Positions 45,740 to 57,975 of a stretch of 64,000 nt of DNA are shown piece after piece. Below the pieces are notes generated by a model that was not told the origin of the DNA, searched no databases, and saw only the letters and a program-made list of their open reading frames with translations. Source of the DNA: Paguma larvata (taxonomy: Eukaryota > Chordata > Mammalia > Carnivora > Viverridae); the NCBI GenBank assembly GCA_030068075.1, contig CM057823.1:17580485-17644484 (forward strand), given 5' to 3'. The translations under genes and the position numbers were made by a program. Position 1 is the stretch's first letter. Each line of letters starts with the position of its first letter.

Positions 45740-47814
45740 ACCAGGGAGGTTCTAATTTCACCCAATTCTGTGACCTTTTGTGAGAAAGATGATGCAAACT
45801 GTATATGCATGTGTGTAGGGGTAGATGGTATTGTTTGGTTTTATTTCTACTGGATCTCTAGAAAGATGCTGATAATGGTTAGTATTCATTTCCAGGATCC
45901 CCGGGTCCTTTATTTATTAAATAGCTGAGAATAACTTACATTAATTTTAGCATAGCTTGCTGTAAATGAAAGCCTTAAAGACACAGCATGTTTTTACAAA
46001 ACTGTCATACGCTGTGAGATATATGATAGACTTATAAAATGTGCCTGCTGGTGATTTATCTTTCTGTTTCTTGGCAACTGAATGGCTTTTGGAGTGTCAA
46101 ATGATTAGGTGGAAGGAAAATCAGGCTTTGTGAAAGTACAATGAAAGCCGAACCTATATTGTGGGAAGTGGGAGAGACGCATTTATAATTCTGCAGTTAT
46201 TTAGATGACCCGGCTCAAATTCTGCCAAACTAGGCCATGCTACCAAAATTAATTTCTCCCTTTCCGGCACAGCTTTTGAAACGCTGTGATTAACGTTATG
46301 TGTTTTGTTAGTAATTTTCCCAACTTCTCTTTTCATGTCAGTATGCTTGGAGGGAGCTCCAAATCTCCAGACAGAGGTGGGACTGTCTTCTTCCAACCCA
46401 GCGTCGGCTCCTGACCCATACGTGCATAATTGTGTGCGTCCTGAAGGCACTCAGCACGTATTAGAGGAGACAACATGCAGCGAGTGTTTTGGAATTGAGC
46501 GTTGGTTACCTAGACAAGTCCTATGAGTGTAGATAAAGTGAACTGAGACAATTAAACAACTTTGGAGTAAAATGATAACGTGTGACAGGGAGCAGCAGGT
46601 AACGAGGAAGTCAAGGAAAAGTAGGAGTCTTGGAGCTACAATCCCCTAAACTGAACTAAAGGAATGTCCCCTTAATCCCGATGCTTAATACAAAGCGGAA
46701 GACTATGAACATTTATATCAGATTGGTGGGTTTGTTTCTTGTACCATGGCAGAAATTTGTTTATTCCTGTATTACTAATGGCGTGAATGCTGAATTCTAC
46801 ATATTGTCGCTGGGAGAGAAGAATATGATGAATACGACTCACAAGCAGTGTCTTAACGTTAACCGAAGGGGGTGGGGACTTGTTTTTAGCTTGAATCCCA
46901 AGGAGAAACCAATCTTCTTCTTCAAAAGGACCGAAATAAAATCTCCTCTTTTGAGATAAAAAAAAGAAACAAACCAAGATAAAATAAACCGTGAATTATC
47001 AGAGTGTGGTTGACGCAGGATAGAAACAGGATTGAGTACTCAGATTAGAAAAAGTGCTGTATGGCCAAATGAAAACAAAGCCCTTTTTAAGGGTAACGAA
47101 TAGAGCAGGGAGCAAGCATTTTGCTGCGCGTGACCGGAGGGAAACTAGCCAATTAGAACCCTGAACCCATTTTACTAGGAATCTAACAGCGGTGGTTATA
47201 TTCCCAGGATAAACCACACCAAAAAATAATAATAATAATAATTAATAAATAAAATAAGGAAGAGAGAAAATTGCATTTAAATAGTATTACTTTGGCAAAA
47301 TGCTGCACGAACTTGAGGCACATCTCCTGATGTGGCATTATTTTTATCTATGTGTCTTTTTACGTTGGGTCTTCTCAGATGAAGGATTTCCTGCATTGAC
47401 TTCTCTGACTTGTCTGAGAACGCTTTCAGACACCGGTTAATACTGGCTTTTTAATAATATCCCACGGAGAGTTCTATGCTACTGTTGCCTTTATACTAAC
47501 CACCCCACTAAGAAATAGTTACAAGTTCAGAAATGCCCTTGGTCAAGTTCTACATCCACGTTTCATCATAGCCCGGCTTTTTTTGCACCCCCCCCCCCCA
47601 CCGGGACAGACTAAGTTGTCACACTTCTGAAGCAAACCTCACTGATGTGTTTTGTCCTTTTGAAGTAGTCCTCTCTCTGAGATCTCTCTGATATACATCT
47701 CTGTAGCCAGAGTCCATTTCACTTCTGATCTGTTACCATTGGAAAGAACCGCAGTAGCTCTTTCTTGAACCTGTCCTTTATTCTAGCAGAGATCTATGGT
47801 GAGTTCGTTCTATT
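45740..47814. other. Unclassified DNA with an (AAT)n run and a 12-base C run
   Basis: About 2 kb where I recognise no repeat family or gene. (AAT)n lies at 47225-47243 and a C run at 47588-47599. Two overlapping antisense frames (46672-46977 minus, 46681-46959 plus) are probably chance. Confidence 0.4.
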
Positions 47815-48150
47815 GGCTGGTGTCAAACCAGCCATTTGTTCAACTAGTATTTGAGAGCTTACTAACTACTAAGCACCACCCTGAGACACTGCATGATGAT
47901 TACATAAGACCGTGTTTCACATACAAGGAATTCAGAATTTAACACTCAAAACTCAGAATTCAGAGCCACATAAACACGTGTAAGGCAAAGTGGCTCATTC
48001 TGCCTGAGGGAGCCAGGTACTGCTTTATGGAGTACTTAGTCCTTATTCTGGGTCTTAAAGGATGAGTCTTTTTAAAAAGCTTATTCTGGCATTTAAATGA
48101 ATGTGGAGGATAGAATAAGGTGAGGGAGAAAATGGTGAGAAGGAGAGCAC
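47815..48150 (-). mobile_element. L2 3' end fragment
   Basis: TTTGTTCAACTAGTATTTGAG...CTAAGCACCACCCTGAGACACTG, TACAAGGAATTCAGAATTTA and GTCTTAAAGGATGAGT match the reversed L2 3' end in order. Confidence 0.55.
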
Positions 48151-48419
48151 TGGACTCATGGTATACCAATTTGAATTAGACTGAGCCGTGAGTAACAGGC
48201 ATCACCAAACACTAGCTGAAACAAATATACAGAAGCTAGTGGTCCAGGTCATCCGATATTCAGATTCAGTCCCTCCAAGGCCTCAGGGGCTTACGCCCTT
48301 TCTGTCTGGCTGCTTTGCTTTATATGGATGCCATTACCAAAATCACTTCAAGGTCCAACTAAGATGGATGCTTCAGACCCAACAATGGGTTCTCATTGCA
48401 ATCAGACCAAGGAGTAAGT

Positions 48420-49540
48420 TCTATATTAGCCTCTTGCCTTCTTGAACTCTCTTTTGGTGCTCACTTCTCGGATTCTTCCACAGACAGCCACTCATGTTCT
48501 GGCCATCGCATTCAAGATCTTTTACTGCGTCCAGTCATCTCCTCTGCATCACACTCACTGGTCTCCACTGCCCAACTTTCCCATGCACTTCCTCTAAGGC
48601 ATCACTGGCTCCTCCAGTTTCTCTAGTCTGAGCTATTACCATTCATCCCCTAGAGATCCCAGTAACCTCCTTATTCAGTACCAAACTCACCGTCAAAAGT
48701 TGTAATCATCGCCTGCATACAGCCCCCACTCACTTCCTCTCTGTCAGTTTGCCATGCTTCCTCAGGAAAGCCACGACTCTAGGTAAATTCATCTTTCTGC
48801 CTTCTCCATGCCTGCATCGACACACCTAAATATAGCTGGGGAGAAACAATTACATCAATTCTTCTCACTTTCTGTAAATAACAAACTGCATGCAGGTCTT
48901 TGCAAAGCATGTATATACGGCAGTGCTCTAACTCGTTTGTTCTTCCAGTGTCCTCGGCCGTTTTATACCTTGTCCTGTGTCCTCAAATCTCCAACCTTTC
49001 CCCCTGCATCTTCTCTCTCGGCTGATGACTTGACTTCCACCACATTCTCCTACCCATCTGTGCCCATGTATTCAGTATTCCTGACCATTCTAACCCCTGC
49101 CCAAGGCCGGTTCTTCCCTTATTGACTAGAACTCAACCACTCTCTCCCTGCCGAGCAACTCTGCCTTCTCTTGCCTGTGTGATCAGTGTTTCCTTCTACA
49201 CTGGTTCATTCTCCCAAAGTATTTTCTTGATCCCAGTTTCCTCATGAGCTCCTGACCTAGTCTCTCAGCCACTTTTATATAGAACTCTTGCCTCTCTACT
49301 GCTCCTTGGATATAGTAGCCATGATTATATAGTGACATTGGCTTTTGCTTTGTCTGGAATTCTCTTCCTCCAGGTATACATTAAGTTTACTAATTAACTA
49401 TGTTATGTGTTATTAGCTATCTCCCCCAAGTAAAATGTAGGTTTGAAAAGGACGGAGATTTTTTTTTTAATCCCATCGCCTGGAATAGTGCCTAGAAGAT
49501 ATTTGAAACTCAATATTTGGTAAACACATTGAATCTACTT
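48420..49540 (+). mobile_element. L2 fragments
   Basis: CT-rich sequence with L2 3' blocks, clearest at 49330-49540: GTCTGGAATTCTCTTCCTCC, AAGTAAAATGTAGGTTTG, GGACGGAGATTTTTTT, CCTGGAATAGTGCCTAGAAG. The 48420-48960 part is less certain. Confidence 0.55.
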
Positions 49541-49797
49541 TCAATTTCCCAAACCCTGGTGTTCAGATGGAATAATTTGTCTATATCAGATAAAACTCTT
49601 GATTTTGACAACATAGCCTAACTTCAACCAACACAAGCAACACTGGTTCATTTGTTTGTCCTGTTGTTTTATGTTTGTTTATTTGCTTTGGTTTGGTTCG
49701 GTTCATGTAACAAGATGGTCCAGGATTCATAGTTGTTACAGAGTCTCAGCTGAATCCAGGTCCTCAAAGAAAGCTAACAACGTTTCCCTTTTCTTTT
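49541..49797. other. No recognisable feature
   Basis: Unclassified DNA with T/G-rich (GTTT) texture near 49660-49700. Confidence 0.4.
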
Positions 49798-49967
49798 CAA
49801 GAGAGATAGTGTGAGTAGGGGATGGGCAGAAGGAGAGAGAGAATCTTAGGCAGGCTCCATGCTCAGCATGGAACCCGACGTGGAGCTGGATCCCATAAAC
49901 CTGGGATAATGACCTGAGCCAAAATCAAGAGTTGGACGCTCAATCGACTGAACCACCCAGGCGCCCC
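49798..49967 (-). mobile_element. tRNA-derived carnivore SINE, older subtype
   Basis: GAATCTTAGGCAGGCTCCAT, CATAAACCTGGGATAATGACCTGAGCC and GACTGAACCACCCAGGCGCCCC. The CCTGGGAT version of the middle, which also lacks the long CAGCTCAGAGCC segment, is nearer the general carnivore form than the felid form. Confidence 0.88.
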
Positions 49968-50315
49968 TCCACACCTCTGTGTTTTGACTGTCTTCTCCTA
50001 GCTTTTTGCTTCATTGTCCAGGAGGAAAGCCTTTCCCTTGGGGGAAAAATGGGCACAAAAAGCTTTAGGTTTATGTCATCTTTGGATCCCAGAGATCACA
50101 GTGGCATCTCAAAACACCCAGGTGGGCCCCTGCTGGGTCAGAGCCAGTCACACTCTGACAATAATCTGTTAGGCCAGGTCTGGATCACATCCCTTTCCCA
50201 AAGAGCTGGGAAGGGCTCAGATACTATCAGAACAAACGCTTCAGAGTTATGTGGAGGGCACTGGCTTTCTCTAGAAAGTGGAAGAGATAGGTGATTTCCT
50301 TAAAATACAATCTGA

Positions 50316-50517
50316 GGGGCACCTGGGTGGCTCAGTTGGTTGAGCGCCTGACTTCGGCTCAGGTCATGATCTCGTGGTTCACGAGTTTGAGCCCTGCATC
50401 AGGCTCCCTGCTGTCGATGCAGAGCCTGCTTCAGATCTTCAGTCTCCCTCACTGTACTCCTCCTCCAGCCTCTCTCTGTCTCTCAAAAAGAAATAAACAT
50501 TAAACAAAAATTTTAAA
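50316..50517 (+). mobile_element. tRNA-derived carnivore SINE
   Basis: GGGGCACCTGGGTGGCTCAG head, A-rich tail. Perfect 14-bp duplication AAAATACAATCTGA at 50302-50315 and 50518-50531. Confidence 0.95.
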
Positions 50518-50531
50518 AAAATACAATCTGA

Positions 50532-52300
50532 AAATTTTTTATCTACTCTGGAACTAAAGAAGAACTAGAAAGCATGTGTATTTTGTTTCTTTGTTATTTT
50601 TTTTTAACATGAAATTCAAACCCTGGAAAATCTAACATTAAATAATCCCCTATCATTATTTGAGCAATACCATCTCAAATTGGCAATGTGCCCATCTGAA
50701 ATGTCTCCAAAAGTTTTTAAACCAAAAAACGAACATGTTTAAATGTATTTTTTGTGTGTATTTTCAGAAAAAAGTGAAGCATAGAAATCTGTTAAGCAAA
50801 AGAGGTAGCTTTTTTCCTTACCAAATAAAATTAACAATTTTTCAAAATTTTGTTACAATTTTATTATAAAAAGTAATTAGGTTACAGATGACTTAGTTGA
50901 ATATCAAGTCCTATATACTCTAGAGGTAGTTTTCATTTATATATATCTCTTTGCCTACATGTAGTACATGAGACTTAGATGATCATATTAATAAATAAGA
51001 TGAAATTTAGAAAGCTCAAAGAATAGTAATTAAGTTTAAAATTACTTTAAGGAAATGTGTCTGAATTTCAACAAGTTTTAGAAAATAATTATTATTTGTA
51101 TTTAACCATTATATGAGGAAGGGAATACCATTGTAATTTGTTAAAATAGCATATAACCTAGTTTATTTTCTTATTAGGGATCACTTATATGTATAAAAGA
51201 ATTGTTTACAATTAGTGTCACATTATTGGAATTCTCCGATCAGCAAAAATATGACTGCATTAGAAAACATTAATTTACCTCTATAAACACAAATATTGTA
51301 TCTCTAACTAATGAAGGTATTTATCTTAAAATACTTATTAAATGAATTCTTCCCTAAAATGTATGATGACTATAATATAGTAAAGATCATAATTTAGACT
51401 CTATAGGGTTATCCTGTTAATTAAAATTCTATCTATGGCACAACATAATTATAACTTTAAAATAGTTTAAGTAACTTTCTGAGCCCTCAAGATTAAGTGT
51501 AAATTATAATTGAATATATGTAAAATAATTACGGGAGAAAATCTAATATGCCACACTCCAAGGAAAAAACGCTTTCTTAGAAAGTTCTGTATGAATTGAA
51601 CTATAGTCAAAAAGATACATAAGGAAAATTTACAATGGATATCTCCATAAAATGTTTTTTTTTAGGTTTAAATTATCTTTGTAAAATGAAGGAGTCTTAA
51701 TTTCTTCTTCTTTTAAACTGCTGAATTTTTTTAAATAAGACATGTGTGAGGTAACGTTCTCTCTCAGTCGTTGAGCACAAGGGCTGATGCTAGACCCACC
51801 AAGCTCAGAGAGACTAGGGGTGGACTAAGCCTGCCTTGGTGATGGGCTTGGCATTTGTAAGCGTGAAAACGAGTAGCATGTGATATTACAGATTCTAGAA
51901 AATACTCCCAAGCCACCATTTTCCTGTGTTCTTCAGGCCACTTGCCTTCCTGTCCTGAACAGGCAAAGGCTTGAAGAACTGTGCTTAGCATATAGATTTT
52001 CTGGAAAAAAATCAACTCTGAAGATAAAGAATAAAATACCAGGTAGTGCCCACATACTTTTTATTATAATTAGCTTTCAGCAAAATATATACTTATCCTT
52101 TTCTGTCATAGAAACACCATTGTCTTAGGTGCAATAGAAAATCATGAAAATTATTATGTTAAAAACTCTAAAACTTTTTCATTCAGATTTCATTCAGAGT
52201 TTGATACACCTTAGAGTACAGATATAAGTTTGTTTTGTTAAAACTAATTTGTATGCACAAGAAAAAAACCTAATTTATATGTATGTAACCGTAAGGCCTC
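50532..52300. other. No recognisable feature
   Basis: AT-rich DNA. No family, frame or RNA gene that I can name. 51764-52015 is somewhat less AT-rich. Confidence 0.4.
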
Positions 52301-52510
52301 TTTTTTTTTTTTTAATTTTTTAACGTTTATTTTTGAGAGATAGAGGAAGACAGAGCGCAAGTGGGGAAGGGAAAGAGAGAGGGAGACAAAGGATCCAAAG
52401 CAGGCTCCAGGCTCTGAGCTGTCAGCACAGAGCCTGACGCGGGGCTCGACTGCCAGGTCACGACCTGAGCTGAAGTCGGACACCTAACTGTCTGAGCCAC
52501 CCAGGCACCC
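52301..52510 (-). mobile_element. tRNA-derived carnivore SINE
   Basis: T run then AACGTTTATTTTTGAGAGAT at left; GAGCCACCCAGGCACCC at right; GACGCGGGGCTCGA core keeps CpGs. Confidence 0.94.
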
Positions 52511-52743
52511 TTCCCCACCCCCTCCATATGACCTCTCTTAATATTTCTCCCATTTAAATTGAAGTGGTTTTTTGGGATCTTATTTGGGACTGAACATGTA
52601 TGTTTCATATTTGTGAGTTTTAAAAATAGTAATGTAAAGCGTGTTGGGTTCCCAATTTTAAAGATGTATTTCAAATAATTGTGAAATATAGGGCTTACTA
52701 TTAACACTCTCTTACTTCAAAAAGCCTATTGCTTATGTGAGCA

Positions 52744-52870
52744 TTTTTTCTAGCTTTATTGAAATATAATTAGCATAAAATTTCATGTAAGTGTAAGGTG
52801 AACAGCATGTTGATTGGATACACTTATATATTGCAATATTATCACCACCAGAGTATTAGCTACCCTTGCC
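52744..52870 (-). mobile_element. L1 3' end fragment
   Basis: TAGCTTTATTGAAATATAAT, GTGTAAGGTGAACAGCATGTTGATT and TATATTGCAATATTATCACCACC follow the reversed end of an L1 3' UTR. Confidence 0.7.
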
Positions 52871-53427
52871 AGCACTTCTGTGTAAGCAATTTTAAATCAG
52901 TGCTGAGGAACATCACCACCGTAGCATGTAAATAGCTGCTGCAGAAAATGAGGTTCTTGCGATCAATCAAGATAGAAAACACGGGATAGATAAAGATATT
53001 CCTTTACTCTAGAATCTTTAGCCTGCTAATATGTAATAGGAAACTCTAAAAGAGAGGTAAAGAGAATTTTCCAACTTTATTTGCTAAGAATTTCTCCTTT
53101 TTTTTTTAAGAAGCATTTGTTATAGACCCTTTGTGTTTTTCAGAAAAAAACTTTGGGACTTGTGGATGGTCACTAGAAATGCTTTATAACACCAGGAAGG
53201 ACAAGGCAGGAATCCTGAGAATATCATCACCGCCGCTAGCCACATCTAGAATGTTTTCATGTAATGCTTGATTTTGATGCAAGGACTATTTAACTGTTCT
53301 TGTAATTTGGAACCCTTAGGCCTGATCCACTTTGGAATTGTTTTTTCTTTATGCTTGCACCTTTTGATATAATAGTGGCTGGCACATGGTATGTGATGGA
53401 GATATTTACATAATAACTAACCAGAGT
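52871..53427. other. No recognisable feature
   Basis: Unclassified AT-rich DNA; the last 60 bases (GGCTGGCACATGG) may be MIR/L2-related. Confidence 0.35.
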
Positions 53428-53509
53428 TTGAGCCTGAACTCAACCACTTTGTCTGATCTCTTAAAACCTCATATTATGCATTTGTAAAACAGAAGTAATA
53501 CTGTGTTAG
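53428..53509 (+). mobile_element. MIR, part 1 (split by LTR)
   Basis: GAGTTTGAGCCTGAACTCAACCACTTTG...CATTTGTAAAACAGAAGTAATA follows the MIR core. It resumes at 53830. Confidence 0.6.
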
Positions 53510-53829
53510 TCTATCAGGATTGCCATAACAAAATAACACCGGGTGGTTTAAATAATAAAAGTTTATTTCCTCACAATTCTGGAGGCTAGAAATCCAAGGT
53601 GAAGGTGCACTAGGGTTGGCATAATCCTGATTCCTCTTTCCTTGGCTTGCCATTGGCCTTCTCCCTTCACCTTCACATGATCATCTGTGTCCTATAGAGA
53701 GAGAAACACCCATCATCTGAGATGAGAGTTTACCTTATGACTGGATTTTACCTTAATTACCTTTTTAAAAGCCCTAACTCCAAAGACAGTAATATGATTT
53801 GGAGCAGCATATAATTCAACCCGTAACAA
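53510..53829 (-). mobile_element. MLT1-type LTR inserted in MIR
   Basis: TGTGTTAGTCTATCAGGATTGCCATAACAAAATAACACC, GGAGGCTAGAAATCCAAGG, GCCCTAACTCCAAAGACAG and a CGTAACA end are the reversed MLT1 layout. Confidence 0.82.
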
Positions 53830-53915
53830 GTATTTACCTCACTGAGTTGCCGTATAGGTGAAATAGAATAGCATTTATATGAATTTTAGCACAAAGTCCA
53901 GAATGTAGCTAGAAC
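53830..53915 (+). mobile_element. MIR, part 2
   Basis: TATTTACCTCACTGAGTTGCCGTATAGGTGAAATAGAATAG...AGCACAAAGTCCAGAATG continues the MIR core from 53509. Confidence 0.55.
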
Positions 53916-54616
53916 ATATTAAAAGTTAATTATTTTTTTATTTCTAGTGGCCTGGACCATCTCCATTTGAAAATGTAATGTTCTAAGATTTTCAAATGAA
54001 TCTTAAGTGTTTTTGAAAATAATAAGCTGTAGGAAAAAATTTATGATAAAAGATATTGTTGTGACCATAAAAAGGTAGAATTTGAGGAAAAAATTTCATA
54101 AGCTTACCAGTTGTAGCAATCCTGAACTCATGCTGAAAACCATCTATAATTTAATTGCAGCATCTCCTTAAAAGTTGTTTATGAAAGTGCAGTTCCTAAA
54201 AAGAGTAGAAAGTATAATTTACATATAGAAGTCATTCTTTTGCATAATCCTTTCAAGTCCTATGCTTATATTGGGCCAGATTTGTCCAGTTACCAATCAC
54301 CTATTATAATCAATGGACACATCAAAGAAGAAAATACATTCAACTAACTGGAAATCTGAATCTTTGAAAAGCAGGTACTGGATTTATTCTCTAAAAAGTT
54401 ATATATGTATTAAATCACCCTAAGTAGCAAAGTATAAATGCCTGCTAATGAAGAGAAATTTTTTTAAGTATTAAAAGAAAGTTAAAGTAGATCCAGTACC
54501 AAGAGTGAACAGTAGATGAGCATGAATTGAAGATAATCCAACTTTTAGCCTAAAAACATATATCATCTGTCATGCGACTTATGAATGAGATACATCACAT
54601 TCTAAGTTTTGCCAGT
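53916..54616. other. No recognisable feature
   Basis: Unclassified AT-rich DNA. Confidence 0.4.
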
Positions 54617-54631
54617 TTAAAACATTTTTAT

Positions 54632-54849
54632 GTTTGAGGAGCTAGGGTGGCTCAGTTGGTTGGGAGTCTGACTTCAGTTCTGGTCATGATCTCGTGGTTC
54701 AGGCATTTGAGCCTTGCATTGGGCTTTGTGCTGACAGCTCAGAGCCTGGACCCTGTTTTGGATTCTGTGTCTCCCTCTCTCCCTGCCCTTCTCCTGCTCA
54801 TGCCCTGTATGTCTGTCTCTCTCAAAAATAAATAATTTAATTTAAAAAA
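54632..54849 (+). mobile_element. tRNA-derived carnivore SINE
   Basis: Diverged head (GAGCTAGGGTGGCTCAG), normal body, AAAAATAAATAATTTAATTT tail. Perfect 15-bp duplication TTAAAACATTTTTAT at 54617-54631 and 54850-54864. Confidence 0.95.
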
Positions 54850-55067
54850 TTAAAACATTTTTATTTTTTTTTGGCTTCTAATTTCCAAGTAACTGGTGAC
54901 CGATTTGACAAACTTGGATATTTAACCACAAAGGAAGAAGTGTTTGTTACCAAGTAGAACAGCAAGTCAACCAAGAGCAATGAGCAGCCCACAAACAGGT
55001 TTATTAATGTCAACAATAGCTGCTAACCAGACTCATTATTAAATATGCTTAAAGAACTATCACACTT

Positions 55068-55288
55068 GGGGTGCCTGGGTGGCTCAGTTGTTAAGTGTCC
55101 AACTTCAGCTCAAGTCATGATCTCGCAGTTTGTGAGTTCAAGCCCTGCGTGGGCTCTGTGCTGACAGCTCAGAGCCTGGAACCTGCTTCAGATTCTGTGT
55201 CCCCCTCTCTCTCTGCCCTTCCCATGACCACATTCTGTCTCTCTCTTTCCCTCTCAAAAATAAATAAATATTTAAAAATTTTAAATAA
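55068..55288 (+). mobile_element. tRNA-derived carnivore SINE
   Basis: GGGGTGCCTGGGTGGCTCAG head. Duplication AAAGAACTATCACACTT (55051-55067) and AAAGAACCATCACACTT (55289-55305), 16 of 17. Confidence 0.95.
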
Positions 55289-55399
55289 AAAGAACCATCA
55301 CACTTATGCTCAGATGAATAACAATAGAATCTAAACTTTAGAATCAGACAATTACCTATTGTGTTAACTAAACTTGTAAACTAGCATTGGGGCCACTTT

Positions 55400-55450
55400 G
55401 CCTTTCTCATTTTACAGGTGAAGAAATTGCTGTCCAAAGAGGTTGGTCAT
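55400..55450 (-). mobile_element. MIR core fragment
   Basis: CTCATTTTACAGGTGAAGAAATTGCTGTCCAAAGAGGTT matches the reversed MIR core. Confidence 0.55.
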
Positions 55451-55567
55451 TAATGTTCCTTGTACTGTACCTTTATGACTGCTGTCTTTATGCCAGTGTG
55501 TCTTAGCCAGCTGGAGTATGCTCAAATATTCTTCCTTCATGGTACTGGATTAAAGATCAGTCTTTGA

Positions 55568-55774
55568 GGGCGCCTGGGTGTCTCAGTTAAGCGGCTGACT
55601 TCAGCTCAGGTCATGATCTCACAGTTTATGAGTTTGAGCCCCGCATCGGGCTCTGTGCTGACAGCTCAGAGCCTGGAGCCTGCTTCAGATTCTGTGTCTC
55701 CCTCTCTCTCTGCCCTTCCCCTGTTCACGCTCTATCTCTATGTCTCTCAAAAATAAATAAACGTTAAAAAATTT
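55568..55774 (+). mobile_element. tRNA-derived carnivore SINE
   Basis: GGGCGCCTGGGTGTCTCAGT head, AAAAATAAATAAACGTTAAA tail. Duplication AAAGATCAGTCTTTGA (55552-55567) and AAAGATCAGTATTTAA (55775-55790), 14 of 16. Confidence 0.95.
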
Positions 55775-56029
55775 AAAGATCAGTATTTAATTTATAGTTA
55801 CTGTCACTCTTTGCTGAGATTTGGTGTTTATCACTCAAAATAATAAAATTATGAAATCTCTATGTTTGCTGTGACTCCAGAGGTTATTCTTATACAGTGC
55901 GGTCCTTTTTGTACCCTGCCGGGCATATGACTATCCATCTTTTATTTAAAGTACTCTACCTTTTTCATTATTGGTCAGCCCTAACCATGAGAATGTTCTT
56001 GTGAAATAAGGGGCTGGTGGCAATAACCC

Positions 56030-56165
56030 AACTTTACAAATGAGAAAGCAGAGGAGAATCCAATAAGGCCAAGTTCGCATGAAAGCCAGCAATATAACTA
56101 GAATTAGAACGCTGGATATAAATCTAAGCCAGTAATCTTTCTCCTCTACCATGTAATACCTCACT
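56030..56165 (-). mobile_element. MIR fragment
   Basis: ACTTTACAAATGAGAAAGCAGAGG, CAAGTTCGCATGAAAGCCAG and GTAATCTTTCTCCTCTACCATG match the reversed MIR over most of its length. Confidence 0.6.
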
Positions 56166-56861
56166 CGCTCCTGCATATGATCTGGAGAGGATAAGGCAGA
56201 GATCATGCTGTGTAGACTGGTTCTACAAAATTGACAACTTTTCACAAGTCCAAGGCAGTTTTCTATCCACACATATTTGTTTGTTTAACAAAAGAGGCCA
56301 AAAACTTAGCTAGGTGCCATACAGCTTGCAAAGATAAAAGGGGCTCTTCCTTTAAAAAAAGGAAGCTTACAAGCTTGCTGGAGAAAGGACAAATATATAT
56401 GAAAAGATAACTAGTAGCAGAAGACTATAAATAATAAATGTCTGTGAATAATACAGATACAAAGTGTTACTAGGGGTCAAAGGAAAAAAATGATCTTAAC
56501 TTTGGCGGCTACAAAATGCCCAGAAGATTTGGAATGATACTCTTTATGACCTGATCTCAACCTAATTTTCCAGAATTATTGTTTCTTTCTTTCCTATACA
56601 AAAAACTCAAAGCAAACTTGTCGTGTTGAAGCACCTGCCACTTTCCTTCCTCTGGATGTGTACTTGCTCTGTTTCCAACTCTACGAATGAATACATTTGC
56701 TACTATTCTTCTATTATCCCTAGTGTAGCAGTTTTCAAAGTTCAGATCTAATGGTGTCTCCTGGAATATTCCATCCTTGTTTAGCCAGATGAAGTCATTG
56801 CCAAACTTCTGGAATGCTGTGACACTTCTTCATAACTTTATAAGAATAGTTTTCTACTTTT
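56166..56861. other. No recognisable feature
   Basis: Unclassified AT-rich DNA. No long open frame. Confidence 0.4.
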
Positions 56862-57080
56862 GGGGGCACCCGGGTGGCTCAGTCAGTTCAGCATCCAACT
56901 TTGGCTCAGGTCATGATCTCACGGCTTGTGAGTTCAAGCCCCACATTGGGCTCTGTGCTGACAGCTCAGAGCCTGGAGCCAGCTTCGGATTCTGTGTCAT
57001 CCTCTTTCTCTTCCCCTCTCCTGCTCATACTCTGTCTCTCTCTCTCTCAAAAATAAATAAACATAAAAAATTTAAAAATA
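56862..57080 (+). mobile_element. tRNA-derived carnivore SINE
   Basis: GGGGGCACCCGGGTGGCTCAG head, AAAAATAAATAAACATAAAA tail. Confidence 0.94.
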
Positions 57081-57187
57081 TTAAATATAAGTAAATACCT
57101 TAAAAACAAAACAAAACGAAGACTTTTCTACAAAGTAAAACCTACAGTGTCTCTATATATGGATTACAACAAATTTACCTTTGCTTA

Positions 57188-57588
57188 AAACATTTTTCCT
57201 TTATTTTTTAATATTTAGTCATTTTTTTAACATTTATTTTATTTTTGAGAGACATAGAGACAGAGCATGAGCAGGGGAAGGGCAGAGAGAGAGGGAGACA
57301 CAGAATCTGAAGCAGGCTCCAGGCTCCGAGCTGTCAGCACAGAGCCCAACACGGGGCTCGAACTCACAGACCGTGAGATCATGACCTGAGCCAAAGTCGG
57401 CCGTTTAACCAACTGAGCCACCCAGGCACCCCTAGTCATTTTTTGACAGAGGGGGTTTGGGACAGAGGGAGAGGGAGGCACAGAATCTGAAGCAGGCTCC
57501 AGGCTCTCAGCTGTCAGCACAGAGCCCTTCACTGAGCTCAGACTCACAAACTGTGAGATCATGACCTGAGCTGAAGTTAGGCGCCCAA
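57188..57588 (-). mobile_element. tRNA-derived SINE carrying another SINE in its tail
   Basis: The body of the outer SINE is 57433-57588 (GACAGAGGGAGAGGGAGGCAC...GAGATCATGACCTGAGCTGAAG...AGGCGCCC). Its T-rich tail side continues left of the inner element at about 57188-57227. A second, less diverged SINE occupies 57228-57432. Confidence 0.85.
57228..57432 (-). mobile_element. tRNA-derived SINE nested in another SINE
   Basis: Complete minus-strand copy (ATTTATTTTATTTTTGAGAG...GAGCCACCCAGGCACCCC). Flanking TAGTCATTTTTT at 57216-57227 and 57433-57444 is its target-site duplication. Confidence 0.9.
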
Positions 57589-57828
57589 AAACCTTTTTTC
57601 TTTTAAATTCTACCTCGGAATAGCCACCAGAGCCAATTTTAAAACCAAAAAAAAATTATCATTCTACTGACATTGTCATTTGGTTGTTGTTTTTTTTTAA
57701 TCAGTCATTATTTATGGTACTATCATTACTTTAGGATAATCGTAGACCATAGTCTTCCTGGATTTAACTTTATAATTTCAAATATTATGAATGATACACA
57801 GAAGTCGTATCTCATATGAGATGCAATA

Positions 57829-57975
57829 TTTTAACGTTTGTTTATTTTTGAGAGAGGTAGAGAAAGAGTGTGAGCATCAGTGCAGAGCCCAGTGCGGGGT
57901 TCGAACTCACAAACAGTGAGATCATGACCTGAGGCAAAGTGGGCCGCTTAACTGACAGAGCCACCCAGGCGCCCT
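57829..57975 (-). mobile_element. tRNA-derived carnivore SINE, internally shortened
   Basis: AACGTTTGTTTATTTTTGAG at left, GAGCCACCCAGGCGCCCT at right. The CT-rich/CAGGCTCCAGG segment is deleted. Likely short duplication GAGATGCAA/TAAGATGCA. Confidence 0.88.

Noticed and set aside
57239..57562. 107-codon minus-strand frame as a gene
   Set aside because: It is a read-through of two nested SINEs; the repeated residues reflect the repeated DNA.
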